From an uncultured Prevotella sp. (GTDB taxonomy: Bacteria > Bacteroidota > Bacteroidia > Bacteroidales > Bacteroidaceae), in assembly GCA_937895845.1 (NCBI GenBank), contig CALBLK010000032.1:1-26409 (forward strand): 26,409 nt of DNA, in the 5' to 3' direction. The translations under genes and the position numbers were made by a program. The notes under the pieces were generated by a model. The model was not told the DNA's origin and ran no database searches. It was given only the letters and a program-made list of their open reading frames with translations. Below are positions 9,418 to 15,447 of this stretch, piece after piece; the stretch's first letter is position 1; each line of letters starts with the position of its first letter.

Positions 9418-9440
9418 GTTTCCGATTTTTTAGTCTAAGA

Positions 9441-9471
9441 CAAAGGTAGCACAAATCTGCCGTAATCCAAA
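9441..9471 (-). promoter_or_regulatory. Bacteroidetes promoter of the alpha-2-macroglobulin gene
   Basis: On the minus strand TTTG (9471-9468), 19 bases, then TACCTTTG (9448-9441). This is an exact fit to the Bacteroidetes primary-sigma consensus TTTG-N19-21-TAnnTTTG. Transcription should start near 9435, leaving a leader of about 17-20 bases before the ATG at 9417. Confidence 0.78.
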
Positions 9472-9675
9472 GTTTTCACAAATAAAAAGTACGCTTTCAA
9501 TACGTAGAACTTGTTTTTTCGGGAAAATGGCAAATACAGTTCAAAAAAAACTACTGAGCCTCAAAGACCTACTGATCCGAATAAAAGACAACAAACTCTG
9601 GCCTTTTGCAAACCAGATGTTTACGCTTATGGGCGTATCATGGTGTGCGTACATACATTCTGGAAAGGTGGGAAG

Positions 9676-9750
9676 TAGGGACGATCGGGCTCGAACCGAT
9701 GACCTCTGCAATGTGACTGCAGCGCTCTAAACCAACTGGGCTACGCCCCT
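9676..9750 (-). tRNA. tRNA-Val (anticodon CAC)
   Basis: A complete 75-base cloverleaf. The acceptor AGGGGCG pairs with CGTCCCT (one G-U) with discriminator A and no encoded CCA. The anticodon stem CTGCA/TGCAG encloses the loop GTCACAT, giving anticodon CAC, which reads the valine codon GTG. The T arm is ATCGG-TTCGAGC-CCGAT. The D stem GCCC/GAGC contains a C12-A23 mismatch where most tRNAs have U-A. It is transcribed from its own promoter just upstream. The 3' trailer up to the next promoter shows no clear terminator. Confidence 0.93.
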
Positions 9751-9772
9751 CTACTATTTTAATTTGCGACTG

Positions 9773-9804
9773 CAAAGGTAGTCAATGTTTTAGACATTTC
9801 CAAA
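9773..9804 (-). promoter_or_regulatory. Promoter of tRNA-Val
   Basis: Minus-strand TTTG (9804-9801), 20 bases, then TACCTTTG (9780-9773). This is a full match to the Bacteroidetes consensus. The -7 octamer lies 22 bases before the mature tRNA 5' end, leaving a short 5' leader for RNase P to remove. Confidence 0.75.
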
Positions 9805-9879
9805 CATTTCTTTTGTTTTTTAGCATTACAACAGTGGAATTAGGGAATTAGTGAAAGGCTGCGGTCTTCAGACGGAGAA

Positions 9880-9936
9880 AAAGTCAGCAAACTGAGGCGC
9901 GCTTGATAACCAAACGCGCCCCAGCTTGCTGACTTT
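9880..9936 (-). terminator. Intrinsic terminator of the rmlA-wzc-HAD operon
   Basis: A 26-position stem with a 5-base loop lies 38 bases past the stop of the HAD gene. The outer 11 bp (AAAGTCAGCAA with TTGCTGACTTT) and the inner GC-rich 6 bp (GGCGCG with CGCGCC) are perfect. Three positions (9891/9925, 9895/9921, 9902/9914) are A-C mismatches on the plus strand but become G-U pairs in minus-strand RNA, so the stem is fully paired only in that direction. The minus strand then reads CTTTTTCTC, a usable U-run. Confidence 0.85.
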
Positions 9937-9974
9937 GTAGAAAATATGGCTGTCTTCAAAGAAGATGGGAGACA

Positions 9975-10424
9975 CTAAATCTGCCACCATTTCTTCTTTG
10001 GCTTTTGCCCCCTGACAATAGGACTTGAACAGTTGCTGACGTTGCCCGCCTCTGCCTCATCAAGCAGTTTTTCCCAAGTCATGTGCTCACTGACCATCCG
10101 ATATATCGTACCCCAGTCGGGCAGACCACCGATGTTACGGTCGTCTATGAACAAGTCCACTTTCAGTTTGCGACTGAATTGCGGATTGTTTTCCCGCGAC
10201 TCTTCAGGGTAGTCCTTGTTGGTAGCGTAGAACTCTACGCCGCGCTGCCGACACCACTCGACGGCCTCGTCAAGCAGGTGCCCTTCTCGCACACTCCAGA
10301 GGATTAGCCTGTGCCTGTCGCGAATGAGCATTTTCAACGTATCTGTGGCAAATGGCAGCTCCTCGCCAATGGCAGGATACTTGTGCTCAACGATTGTTCC
10401 GTCAAAATCTACTGCTATGGTCAT
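9975..10424 (-). CDS. Small HAD-superfamily phosphohydrolase (BT0820-like), coupled to wzc
   Basis: A 149-aa cytoplasmic HAD-type hydrolase without a large cap domain. Motif I is DFDGT with nucleophile D6 and acid/base D8. Motif II Ser is S44 in LILWSVREG, the likely motif III Lys is K86 or K88, and motif IV is IDDRNIGG with D94-D95 for Mg2+. The layout resembles the small Bacteroidetes family typified by BT0820. The tail beyond residue 125 is an extra segment ending in a basic KPKKKWWQI. The ATG overlaps the wzc stop by four bases (ATGA), which suggests translational coupling. Its substrate is unknown: a sugar phosphate, pyrophosphate, or phosphotyrosine on Wzc are possibilities from context only. 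It is the last gene before the terminator. Confidence 0.82.
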   Translation of the reverse strand: MTIAVDFDGTIVEHKYPAIGEELPFATDTLKMLIRDRHRLILWSVREGHLLDEAVEWCRQRGVEFYATNKDYPEESRENNPQFSRKLKVDLFIDDRNIGGLPDWGTIYRMVSEHMTWEKLLDEAEAGNVSNCSSPIVRGQKPKKKWWQI

Positions 10425-12973
10425 TTCTTGGTTTTGATAGAGTTATCCTCCTTCTTGCCATAGTGGCTCTGCGCATAGCTGCCATATCCTCCGTAGCTTG
10501 TTCCATAGTGTCCATAGGATCCATAGCCGGCATATTTGCCATAACCATAATAATAGCCATACTTCTTCTTAGACATATCAATGCCATTGAGAACAATACA
10601 CATATTGGGCAGTTTCTTCTCATTGCTCAACTCGTTGATATAGCCAAAGCAGCTCTTCGGAGTGTAATCAGCACGGCAGACGACAACGGTTACATCGGCC
10701 TGCTTGCCGATTTGCAGCGTGTCGGTAACCAGTCCGACTGGTGCTGTGTCGAGAATCACATAGTCATAGTTCCTCCGCATATAGTCAATAATTTCTTGCA
10801 GGTTCTTTCGGGCAAGCAGTTCCGTAGGGTTAGGCGGTGTGGGACCGGCCATCAGCAGGCTCAAATTGCCATTGACACCAGAGGGAACTATCTGTGACTG
10901 AATCATTGCATCATCAACCTTGTCTTTGGTGAGCAGAGGGGATATGCCCTTGCTCTTGTCCGTTATGCCAAACAGGCGGGCCAAGGCCGGCTTCCTGATG
11001 TCAAGTCCCATCAGAACGACCTTCTTGCCCAGCAGGGCGAAGCTCACGGCAAGATTGGCAGCGTTGAACGTCTTGCCCTCACCCGATGTGGAGGAGGTGA
11101 ACATTATCACTTTCTCGTCACCCCCCAGCATAAATTGGATATTGGTGCGCATCGAGCGGAATATCTCGTCAATTTGGTTGTTTTGGTTTTCCTGCACCAC
11201 AATGCCAGCGGCCGACTTCGCGTTTTCACTGGCAACAGCCACCTCAGCCACAATAGGCAGCTTGGTTAGTTTCACCACATCCTCGTGCGCCTCTATCTTA
11301 TACCTCATCATCTGTATGACATAGACAACCAGCAGTGGCAGACAGAAGCCGATGACCAAGGCGGCCAGCAGGATAACGCTGCGTTTGGGGCTGACCATGC
11401 CACCAAGCATCGGATTGTCTATCAGCTTGCCTTTGTCTGCGGTTGCTGCCAGCGAGATGGAGTTTTCCTCACGCTTCTGCAACAGCATCAGGTAAAGGCC
11501 CGACTTCACCTCCTGCTGGCGGCCGATCTGTGTCAGCACACGCTCCTGTTCAGGGGTGCTTGACACCCTCTCCTGATACAGGGCATACTGGTGCTCAATG
11601 CCCCTGCGCTTGATGCTTGCCGACTTGCTGGCCTGGTCAAGGGCAATCCGAATACTGCCTTGCACCTCGTTCAGCTTGCTGGTAAGCGTTCTAACCTGCG
11701 GTGCGAGTTCCGAGGCAGTGAGCAACTGCCGGTTACGCTCCAGCACATCACTGTTGTACTGGTTAATCAATGCGGTAGAGGCCGCATCGACAAGTCCCAC
11801 GTTCGAGGGGATGAGCTGGTACTTGTTGGAAGGATTATCGATGAACTCCCGCAGGTATTTCAGCAGTTCAATCTGCGTGTTGGCATCTGTCAGCTGGGTG
11901 GTCAGCTGGCTTCTCTGCGCCAGATTCTCCGTGGCGTCAAGCTTGAGCTGTACCAGGTTGTTCCGCCTCTTGTAGCTCTCCAGTTCGCCTTCTGTCAAGC
12001 CAAGCTCGGCATTGATTTTCTCCAATCTGCTGTTGATAAACTCCTCGGTCTTTACAGCAATCTCGTTCTTGTCGGCGTTGGCCTGGCGGTTGTAGCATAC
12101 AGCAATCTGCCTGAGATAGTCCTGGGCCCGCTCCACACTTTTGTCCGTCACCGTAATCAAGGCGATGGATGTAGTCTTTGAGGTGGGCTCCACTGAAGTG
12201 TTGCCCACATACCTGGCCGCAACATACGATGGCGGATAGATGGTAGCGATAATGTCGCGGGCCTTCTCGCCTTTGGCATTGGCCAGATTATAGGCGTGGA
12301 GAGCCTCCTTGCTTGTGTTCAGGCTGAACGTCAGGTAGCCGACCGGTGTCCTGTAGCGGACAGGAAGGTGGTTGAACGAGCGGACAAACCTCACCTCCTC
12401 GCCCAAGTCGTTATGCGACACGCCGGTAACTGTGTAGCGTCCGTTCTTCTCAGTGATCTGCATCTTGATTTTCGTGTAGCTTACAGGCAGGTCTGAATCA
12501 TCAAGTTTGTTCAGGCTCGTTGTGTCAAGGTCAACGTTGATGCGCTGTGTATTATATATAAGGTGGTCCTTGATGCGGCCAACAGTTTTATATTCCGTAT
12601 AGAGTTTCAAGTCCTTCACCGCCTCCTTGGCCAAAATATGGCTTTGCAGAATCTCCACCTCATTGTCTATGCCGGCGCTGTTTGAAATGAATCCCAGGTC
12701 CTGCATATTGGCCAGCATCTGGTTGGCGCCGCTGCGACGGGTGTCCTGAGCGTCATCCTTGACAAGTATCTTGGCAGACACCTGGAACACTGGCGACTTA
12801 TAACGCAGGTAGAGCAAGGCACAGCAGAGGGTGATAAATACCGACAGGAAGAACCACTTCCAGTTCAAGACGAGAATGGACAGGATGGTCTTCAGGTCGA
12901 ACGAAGACCCCTCATCATTTTGCACAGTCTCCACCTGCGCGTTCAAATTGGTTGTTTTCTTTTCTTCTACCAT
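10421..12973 (-). CDS. wzc: Wzc-like BY-kinase, polysaccharide chain-length and export regulator
   Basis: An 850-aa inner-membrane tyrosine autokinase (PCP-2a class) controlling polymer length and export. The first membrane helix is at about 38-58. A periplasmic Wzz domain and a long coiled coil (about 290-480, GNVR-like) follow. The second helix is at about 531-553, just after a Pro-containing segment (NPMLGGMVSPKR). The cytoplasmic kinase has Walker A SSTSGEGKT (about 625), Walker A' VLMGLDIRKP (about 652) and Walker B VILDTAP (about 735). The C-terminal tail (802-850) holds 13 tyrosines between 805 and 838 in Gly-Tyr repeats: the autophosphorylation cluster. It lies 39 bases after rmlA and overlaps the HAD gene by four bases. 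No Wza partner is present in the window. Confidence 0.93.
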   Translation of the reverse strand: MVEEKKTTNLNAQVETVQNDEGSSFDLKTILSILVLNWKWFFLSVFITLCCALLYLRYKSPVFQVSAKILVKDDAQDTRRSGANQMLANMQDLGFISNSAGIDNEVEILQSHILAKEAVKDLKLYTEYKTVGRIKDHLIYNTQRINVDLDTTSLNKLDDSDLPVSYTKIKMQITEKNGRYTVTGVSHNDLGEEVRFVRSFNHLPVRYRTPVGYLTFSLNTSKEALHAYNLANAKGEKARDIIATIYPPSYVAARYVGNTSVEPTSKTTSIALITVTDKSVERAQDYLRQIAVCYNRQANADKNEIAVKTEEFINSRLEKINAELGLTEGELESYKRRNNLVQLKLDATENLAQRSQLTTQLTDANTQIELLKYLREFIDNPSNKYQLIPSNVGLVDAASTALINQYNSDVLERNRQLLTASELAPQVRTLTSKLNEVQGSIRIALDQASKSASIKRRGIEHQYALYQERVSSTPEQERVLTQIGRQQEVKSGLYLMLLQKREENSISLAATADKGKLIDNPMLGGMVSPKRSVILLAALVIGFCLPLLVVYVIQMMRYKIEAHEDVVKLTKLPIVAEVAVASENAKSAAGIVVQENQNNQIDEIFRSMRTNIQFMLGGDEKVIMFTSSTSGEGKTFNAANLAVSFALLGKKVVLMGLDIRKPALARLFGITDKSKGISPLLTKDKVDDAMIQSQIVPSGVNGNLSLLMAGPTPPNPTELLARKNLQEIIDYMRRNYDYVILDTAPVGLVTDTLQIGKQADVTVVVCRADYTPKSCFGYINELSNEKKLPNMCIVLNGIDMSKKKYGYYYGYGKYAGYGSYGHYGTSYGGYGSYAQSHYGKKEDNSIKTKK

Positions 12974-13012
12974 GAGTAATTGTACTTTTATCTTCTGTTT
13001 GTCTGGGGATGT

Positions 13013-13882
13013 TTAATCAATCGTCATCAGATACTTCCCATAGTCGTTCTTCAGCATGGGCCGGGCCTGGCCCCGGAGCTGTTCCTTGGTTATCCAGCCT
13101 TGCTTGTAGGCGATTTCCTCCAGGCAAGCCACTTTCAGCCCCTGGCGCTTTTCGATGACTTCAATAAACGTGCTGGCCTCGCTCAGGCTGTCGTGCGTGC
13201 CGGTGTCAAGCCAGGCAAACCCTCTCTGCAGGGGGAGCACACGCAGCGTATTCTGCTTCAGATATTCCTGGTTGACAGTGGTGATTTCAAGTTCACCGCG
13301 CGCACTGGGCTTGATGTTCTTGGCGATGTCCACCACGCTGTTGGGATAGAAATAAAGTCCCACCACAGCGTAGTTGCTCTTGGGATGCTCGGGCTTCTCC
13401 TCTATGCTCAGGCAGTGGCCGTTCTCGTCAAACTCGGCCACGCCATAGCGCTCGGGGTCATTGACATAATAGCCGAAAACGGTGGCCTCGCCGCGGTCAT
13501 CGGCATTGGCCACGCTCTGCTTCAGCAAGCCGGAAAAGCCGCTGCCGTAGAATATGTTGTCACCCAGGACCAGACAGACAGAGTCGCCGCCAATAAACCG
13601 CTCTCCGATGATGAAAGCCTGGGCCAGTCCATCGGGCGAAGGCTGCTCGGCAAATTCGAACTTCACCCCGAAATGCTCGCCCGTCCCCAGCAGTCGCTTG
13701 AAGCCGGGCAGATCGTCCGGCGTGCTGATAACCAGGATGTCCCGGATGCCGGCCAGCATCAGTACCGAGATAGGGTAATAAATCATCGGCTTGTCAAATA
13801 TTGGGATTAACTGTTTGCTGATTCCTTTGGTGATGGGATACAGTCTTGTGCCGCTACCACCCGCTAATACTATTCCTTTCAT
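13013..13882 (-). CDS. rmlA: Glucose-1-phosphate thymidylyltransferase
   Basis: RmlA joins dTTP and glucose-1-phosphate to make dTDP-glucose, the first step to dTDP-L-rhamnose and other deoxysugars. The 289-aa product has the family's standard length. The nucleotide-binding loop LAGGSGTRLYPIT (6-18) is followed by KPMIYYP and LGDNIFYG (Mg/sugar site). IEEKP, a sugar-binding GELEITTVNQ-like stretch and WLDTGTHDSL also match RmlA. rmlB, rmlC and rmlD are not adjacent, so the rest of the pathway must be encoded elsewhere. It is the first gene of the rmlA-wzc-HAD operon, with a promoter about 60 bases upstream that is divergent from the next gene. Confidence 0.95.
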   Translation of the reverse strand: MKGIVLAGGSGTRLYPITKGISKQLIPIFDKPMIYYPISVLMLAGIRDILVISTPDDLPGFKRLLGTGEHFGVKFEFAEQPSPDGLAQAFIIGERFIGGDSVCLVLGDNIFYGSGFSGLLKQSVANADDRGEATVFGYYVNDPERYGVAEFDENGHCLSIEEKPEHPKSNYAVVGLYFYPNSVVDIAKNIKPSARGELEITTVNQEYLKQNTLRVLPLQRGFAWLDTGTHDSLSEASTFIEVIEKRQGLKVACLEEIAYKQGWITKEQLRGQARPMLKNDYGKYLMTID

Positions 13883-13943
13883 CTATATTTTTTATTATGT
13901 GCATCATCCAATATCATCTGATATAAACGATGTGATTTGGCCG

Positions 13944-13974
13944 CAAAGTTACGAAAAAAACCACTATGTCCTAA
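13944..13974 (-). promoter_or_regulatory. Promoter of the rmlA-wzc-HAD operon
   Basis: Minus-strand TTAG (13974-13971, three of four matches to TTTG), 19 bases, then TAACTTTG (13951-13944). The start would be near 13937, giving a leader of about 55 bases to the rmlA ATG. Confidence 0.6.
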
Positions 13975-14016
13975 CTGTTTATGTATAATTTCACTCCAAT
14001 TATGCGGAAAAATACG

Positions 14017-14024
14017 TAACTTTG
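14017..14024 (+). promoter_or_regulatory. -7 element for the 207-aa gene
   Basis: TAACTTTG matches TAnnTTTG. No good TTTG lies 19-21 bases upstream, so it may be weak or need an activator. Transcription from about 14031 would place both 18-base direct repeats in the leader. Confidence 0.5.
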
Positions 14025-14032
14025 CGGCCAAT

Positions 14033-14072
14033 ACGTGCCATTCTAAAGAACAAAACGTGTCATTCTAAAGAA
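14033..14072 (+). repeat. Two 18-base direct repeats in the leader
   Basis: ACGTGYCATTCTAAAGAA occurs at 14033-14050 and 14055-14072, differing at one base and spaced 22 bases start to start (about two helical turns). Each copy ends in TTCT-AA-AGAA, a small dyad. The pair sits between the -7 element and the ATG at 14083, a position suited to an operator or an RNA-binding site. Confidence 0.75.
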
Positions 14073-14082
14073 TATTAACAAT

Positions 14083-14706
14083 ATGAATATCTTTTCCAAA
14101 CTTATCATGCGGAAGGGCCGTGAGGAGAACCAAGCCGGCGGGATGGAGGACTTCATGACGCTTGTGCGCGTCTATTTTCAAGCTGCAATGGCCGCAGACC
14201 TTGGCATTGCCAACCTTGCCGCCCTGCCCGACCTGCGGGTGTTCAAGACCACACTGCACGTGCCCACAGTCAACAACAAGCTCGGAGTTGGCGAGAAGGC
14301 CCGCTGCAAGAAAATGCTGCATGACATCTATGGCCTTGAGGACAGCTTCTTCAAGGAGATAGACAACAGCATCCGCCGCCGGTGCCGCAAGATTCAAGAT
14401 GTGCAGCCCTACTTTTTACAGTTCCAAGGCTTTACACAAGACTTGATGATGCTGATGGGAAACCTGATGAAGTTCAAGCTGCGGCTGCCGGGGTTCATGA
14501 AAAAGGCGCTCTACACCATGACAGAAAAGACAGTAGCAGACATCTTCAGCAAGAACGACTACACTGATGCCGGGGTGGTGAAAGCTGTGCTCAGTGTGCG
14601 AAACTACGCCCAGCGGCTTGGCTTCAGCCAGCCATGGATTACCCGCTTTGTCTACACAGTGGTCGTACTGGCCAAGAAAGAGCCGAGGAAGGCACAGGAG
14701 AAATAA
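14083..14706 (+). CDS. Hypothetical protein, 207 aa
   Basis: I do not recognise this protein. It has no signal peptide and no convincing membrane helix. It is basic and looks mostly helical, with many Lys/Arg (for example IRRRCRKIQDVQ near 97-108) and a charged C-terminal KKEPRKAQEK. The Met-rich stretch LMMLMGNLMKFKLRLPGFMKK (about 120-140) could be an amphipathic helix. Codon use looks like that of its neighbours. The ATG is preceded by an A/T-rich leader without Shine-Dalgarno, as expected in this phylum. It lies 94 bases upstream of the zapB-like/zapA/rny unit, which has its own -7 element. It is probably a real gene, because the frame is long and sits behind a promoter. No function is proposed. 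Confidence 0.7.
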   Translation: MNIFSKLIMRKGREENQAGGMEDFMTLVRVYFQAAMAADLGIANLAALPDLRVFKTTLHVPTVNNKLGVGEKARCKKMLHDIYGLEDSFFKEIDNSIRRRCRKIQDVQPYFLQFQGFTQDLMMLMGNLMKFKLRLPGFMKKALYTMTEKTVADIFSKNDYTDAGVVKAVLSVRNYAQRLGFSQPWITRFVYTVVVLAKKEPRKAQEK

Positions 14707-14774
14707 GCCACTCCGCAATGCTTAAAGATTATTAAATGTTGGCAGAAAACCTCAAACGATTAGAAATAAAGTCA

Positions 14775-14782
14775 TAACTTTG
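14775..14782 (+). promoter_or_regulatory. -7 element for the coiled-coil/zapA/rny unit
   Basis: TAACTTTG matches TAnnTTTG, 18 bases before the ATG at 14801. The -33 position reads only TCAA. A GAGGGG stretch at 14792-14797 also offers a Shine-Dalgarno-like site, unusual for this window. Confidence 0.5.
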
Positions 14783-14800
14783 TCAGCTAAAGAGGGGTAG

Positions 14801-15097
14801 ATGGATTCTAACGAGCAAGTCCTAACGGTGTTTCAAACACGCATACGCCAGCTGATTCTCCGCTACAAACAGCTGGACAAGGAGAACAGCGAGCTTTACA
14901 CCATGGTAAGCGAGGCCGAGCGCAACATCAAGGAGCTCCGCGAGGAACTTGAAAGGAAGACCAACGACTATGACTCTCTGAAAATGGCGAGGATGATAGC
15001 CGTGTCCGACGGGGACATCGAGGCGGCACGCGCGAGGTTGTCCAAGCTTATCCGTGACGTTAACAAGTGCATTGCCGTCTTGACGGAACAGAAATAG
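14801..15097 (+). CDS. Small coiled-coil protein, ZapB-like candidate
   Basis: A 98-aa acidic coiled-coil protein. Residues 10-65 show continuous heptad-like spacing (IRQLILRYKQLDKENSEL, then IKELREELERKTNDYDSL) with no Pro. The C-terminal part (SDGDIEAARARLSKLIRDVNKCIAVL) is a second helix. It has no signal or membrane segment. It ends five bases before zapA, so the two are translated together, and a small coiled-coil gene just ahead of zapA suggests a partner in the divisome, as ZapB is for ZapA in E. coli. The similarity to ZapB is in size and coiled coil only; homology is not claimed. Confidence 0.75.
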   Translation: MDSNEQVLTVFQTRIRQLILRYKQLDKENSELYTMVSEAERNIKELREELERKTNDYDSLKMARMIAVSDGDIEAARARLSKLIRDVNKCIAVLTEQK

Positions 15098-15102
15098 AGG
15101 CG

Positions 15103-15411
15103 ATGGCAGAACAGAACAGAGAAAAACTACATATACGGTTGCATGTTTACGACGAGGAAATCGAGGTGATAATCGACCGGTCCGAGGAGGAATACTACCG
15201 TGCAGCCGCAAAGCTCATTACCGACAGGTACAATGTCTATGCCCAGATTTACAAGGAGCGCAAAAGTGACCACACGATAGCGCTGATGACACTGGTAGAC
15301 ATTGCCCTGATGTATCAAAAGGACCGTGTCCGTAATGATGTAGCTCCATTTGCAAAGGTTCTCACCAGTCTGACTGCCGAAATTGAAAGCGTGCTCGGAG
15401 ATAACAAGTGA
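15103..15411 (+). CDS. zapA: Cell division protein ZapA
   Basis: A 102-aa ZapA-type protein, which binds FtsZ in the cytoplasm and bundles its filaments at the division ring. The N-terminal beta part (KLHIRLHVYDEEIEVIIDRSEEEYYRAAAKLITDRYN) is the usual ZapA fold with the start of the long dimer helix. The second helix (HTIALMTLVDIALMYQKDRVRND) forms the coiled coil. I chose the ATG at 15103 rather than a longer frame from 15067, because it starts five bases after the previous stop with AGAGG just ahead and gives the family's normal N-terminus. rny follows after 36 bases. Confidence 0.88.
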   Translation: MAEQNREKLHIRLHVYDEEIEVIIDRSEEEYYRAAAKLITDRYNVYAQIYKERKSDHTIALMTLVDIALMYQKDRVRNDVAPFAKVLTSLTAEIESVLGDNK

Positions 15412-15447
15412 GAACATTTTAACTTCTATAATATTTTTTAATACACT

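Larger units (their letters stand above)
13937..14031. repeat. 17-bp inverted repeat carrying two divergent promoter cores
   Basis: TTGGCCGCAAAGTTACG (13937-13953) and its exact reverse complement (14015-14031) are separated by 61 bases. Each arm contains the -7 octamer TAACTTTG plus the first transcribed bases CGGCCAA, pointing outward. Identity extends past the promoter octamer on both sides, more than the consensus alone requires. Confidence 0.85.

Noticed and set aside
9527..9730. Plus-strand 67-aa frame
   Set aside because: It runs into the tRNA-Val gene; its RARTDDLCNVTAAL end is the familiar translation of a tRNA complement.
10421..12973. Frames opposite wzc (for example 11591-12181)
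   Set aside because: Antisense shadows of a protein with intact Walker motifs and membrane helices.
15067..15102. Longer start for zapA
   Set aside because: It would overlap the coiled-coil gene by 31 bases and add 12 residues without family support; the ATG at 15103 has a better start context.
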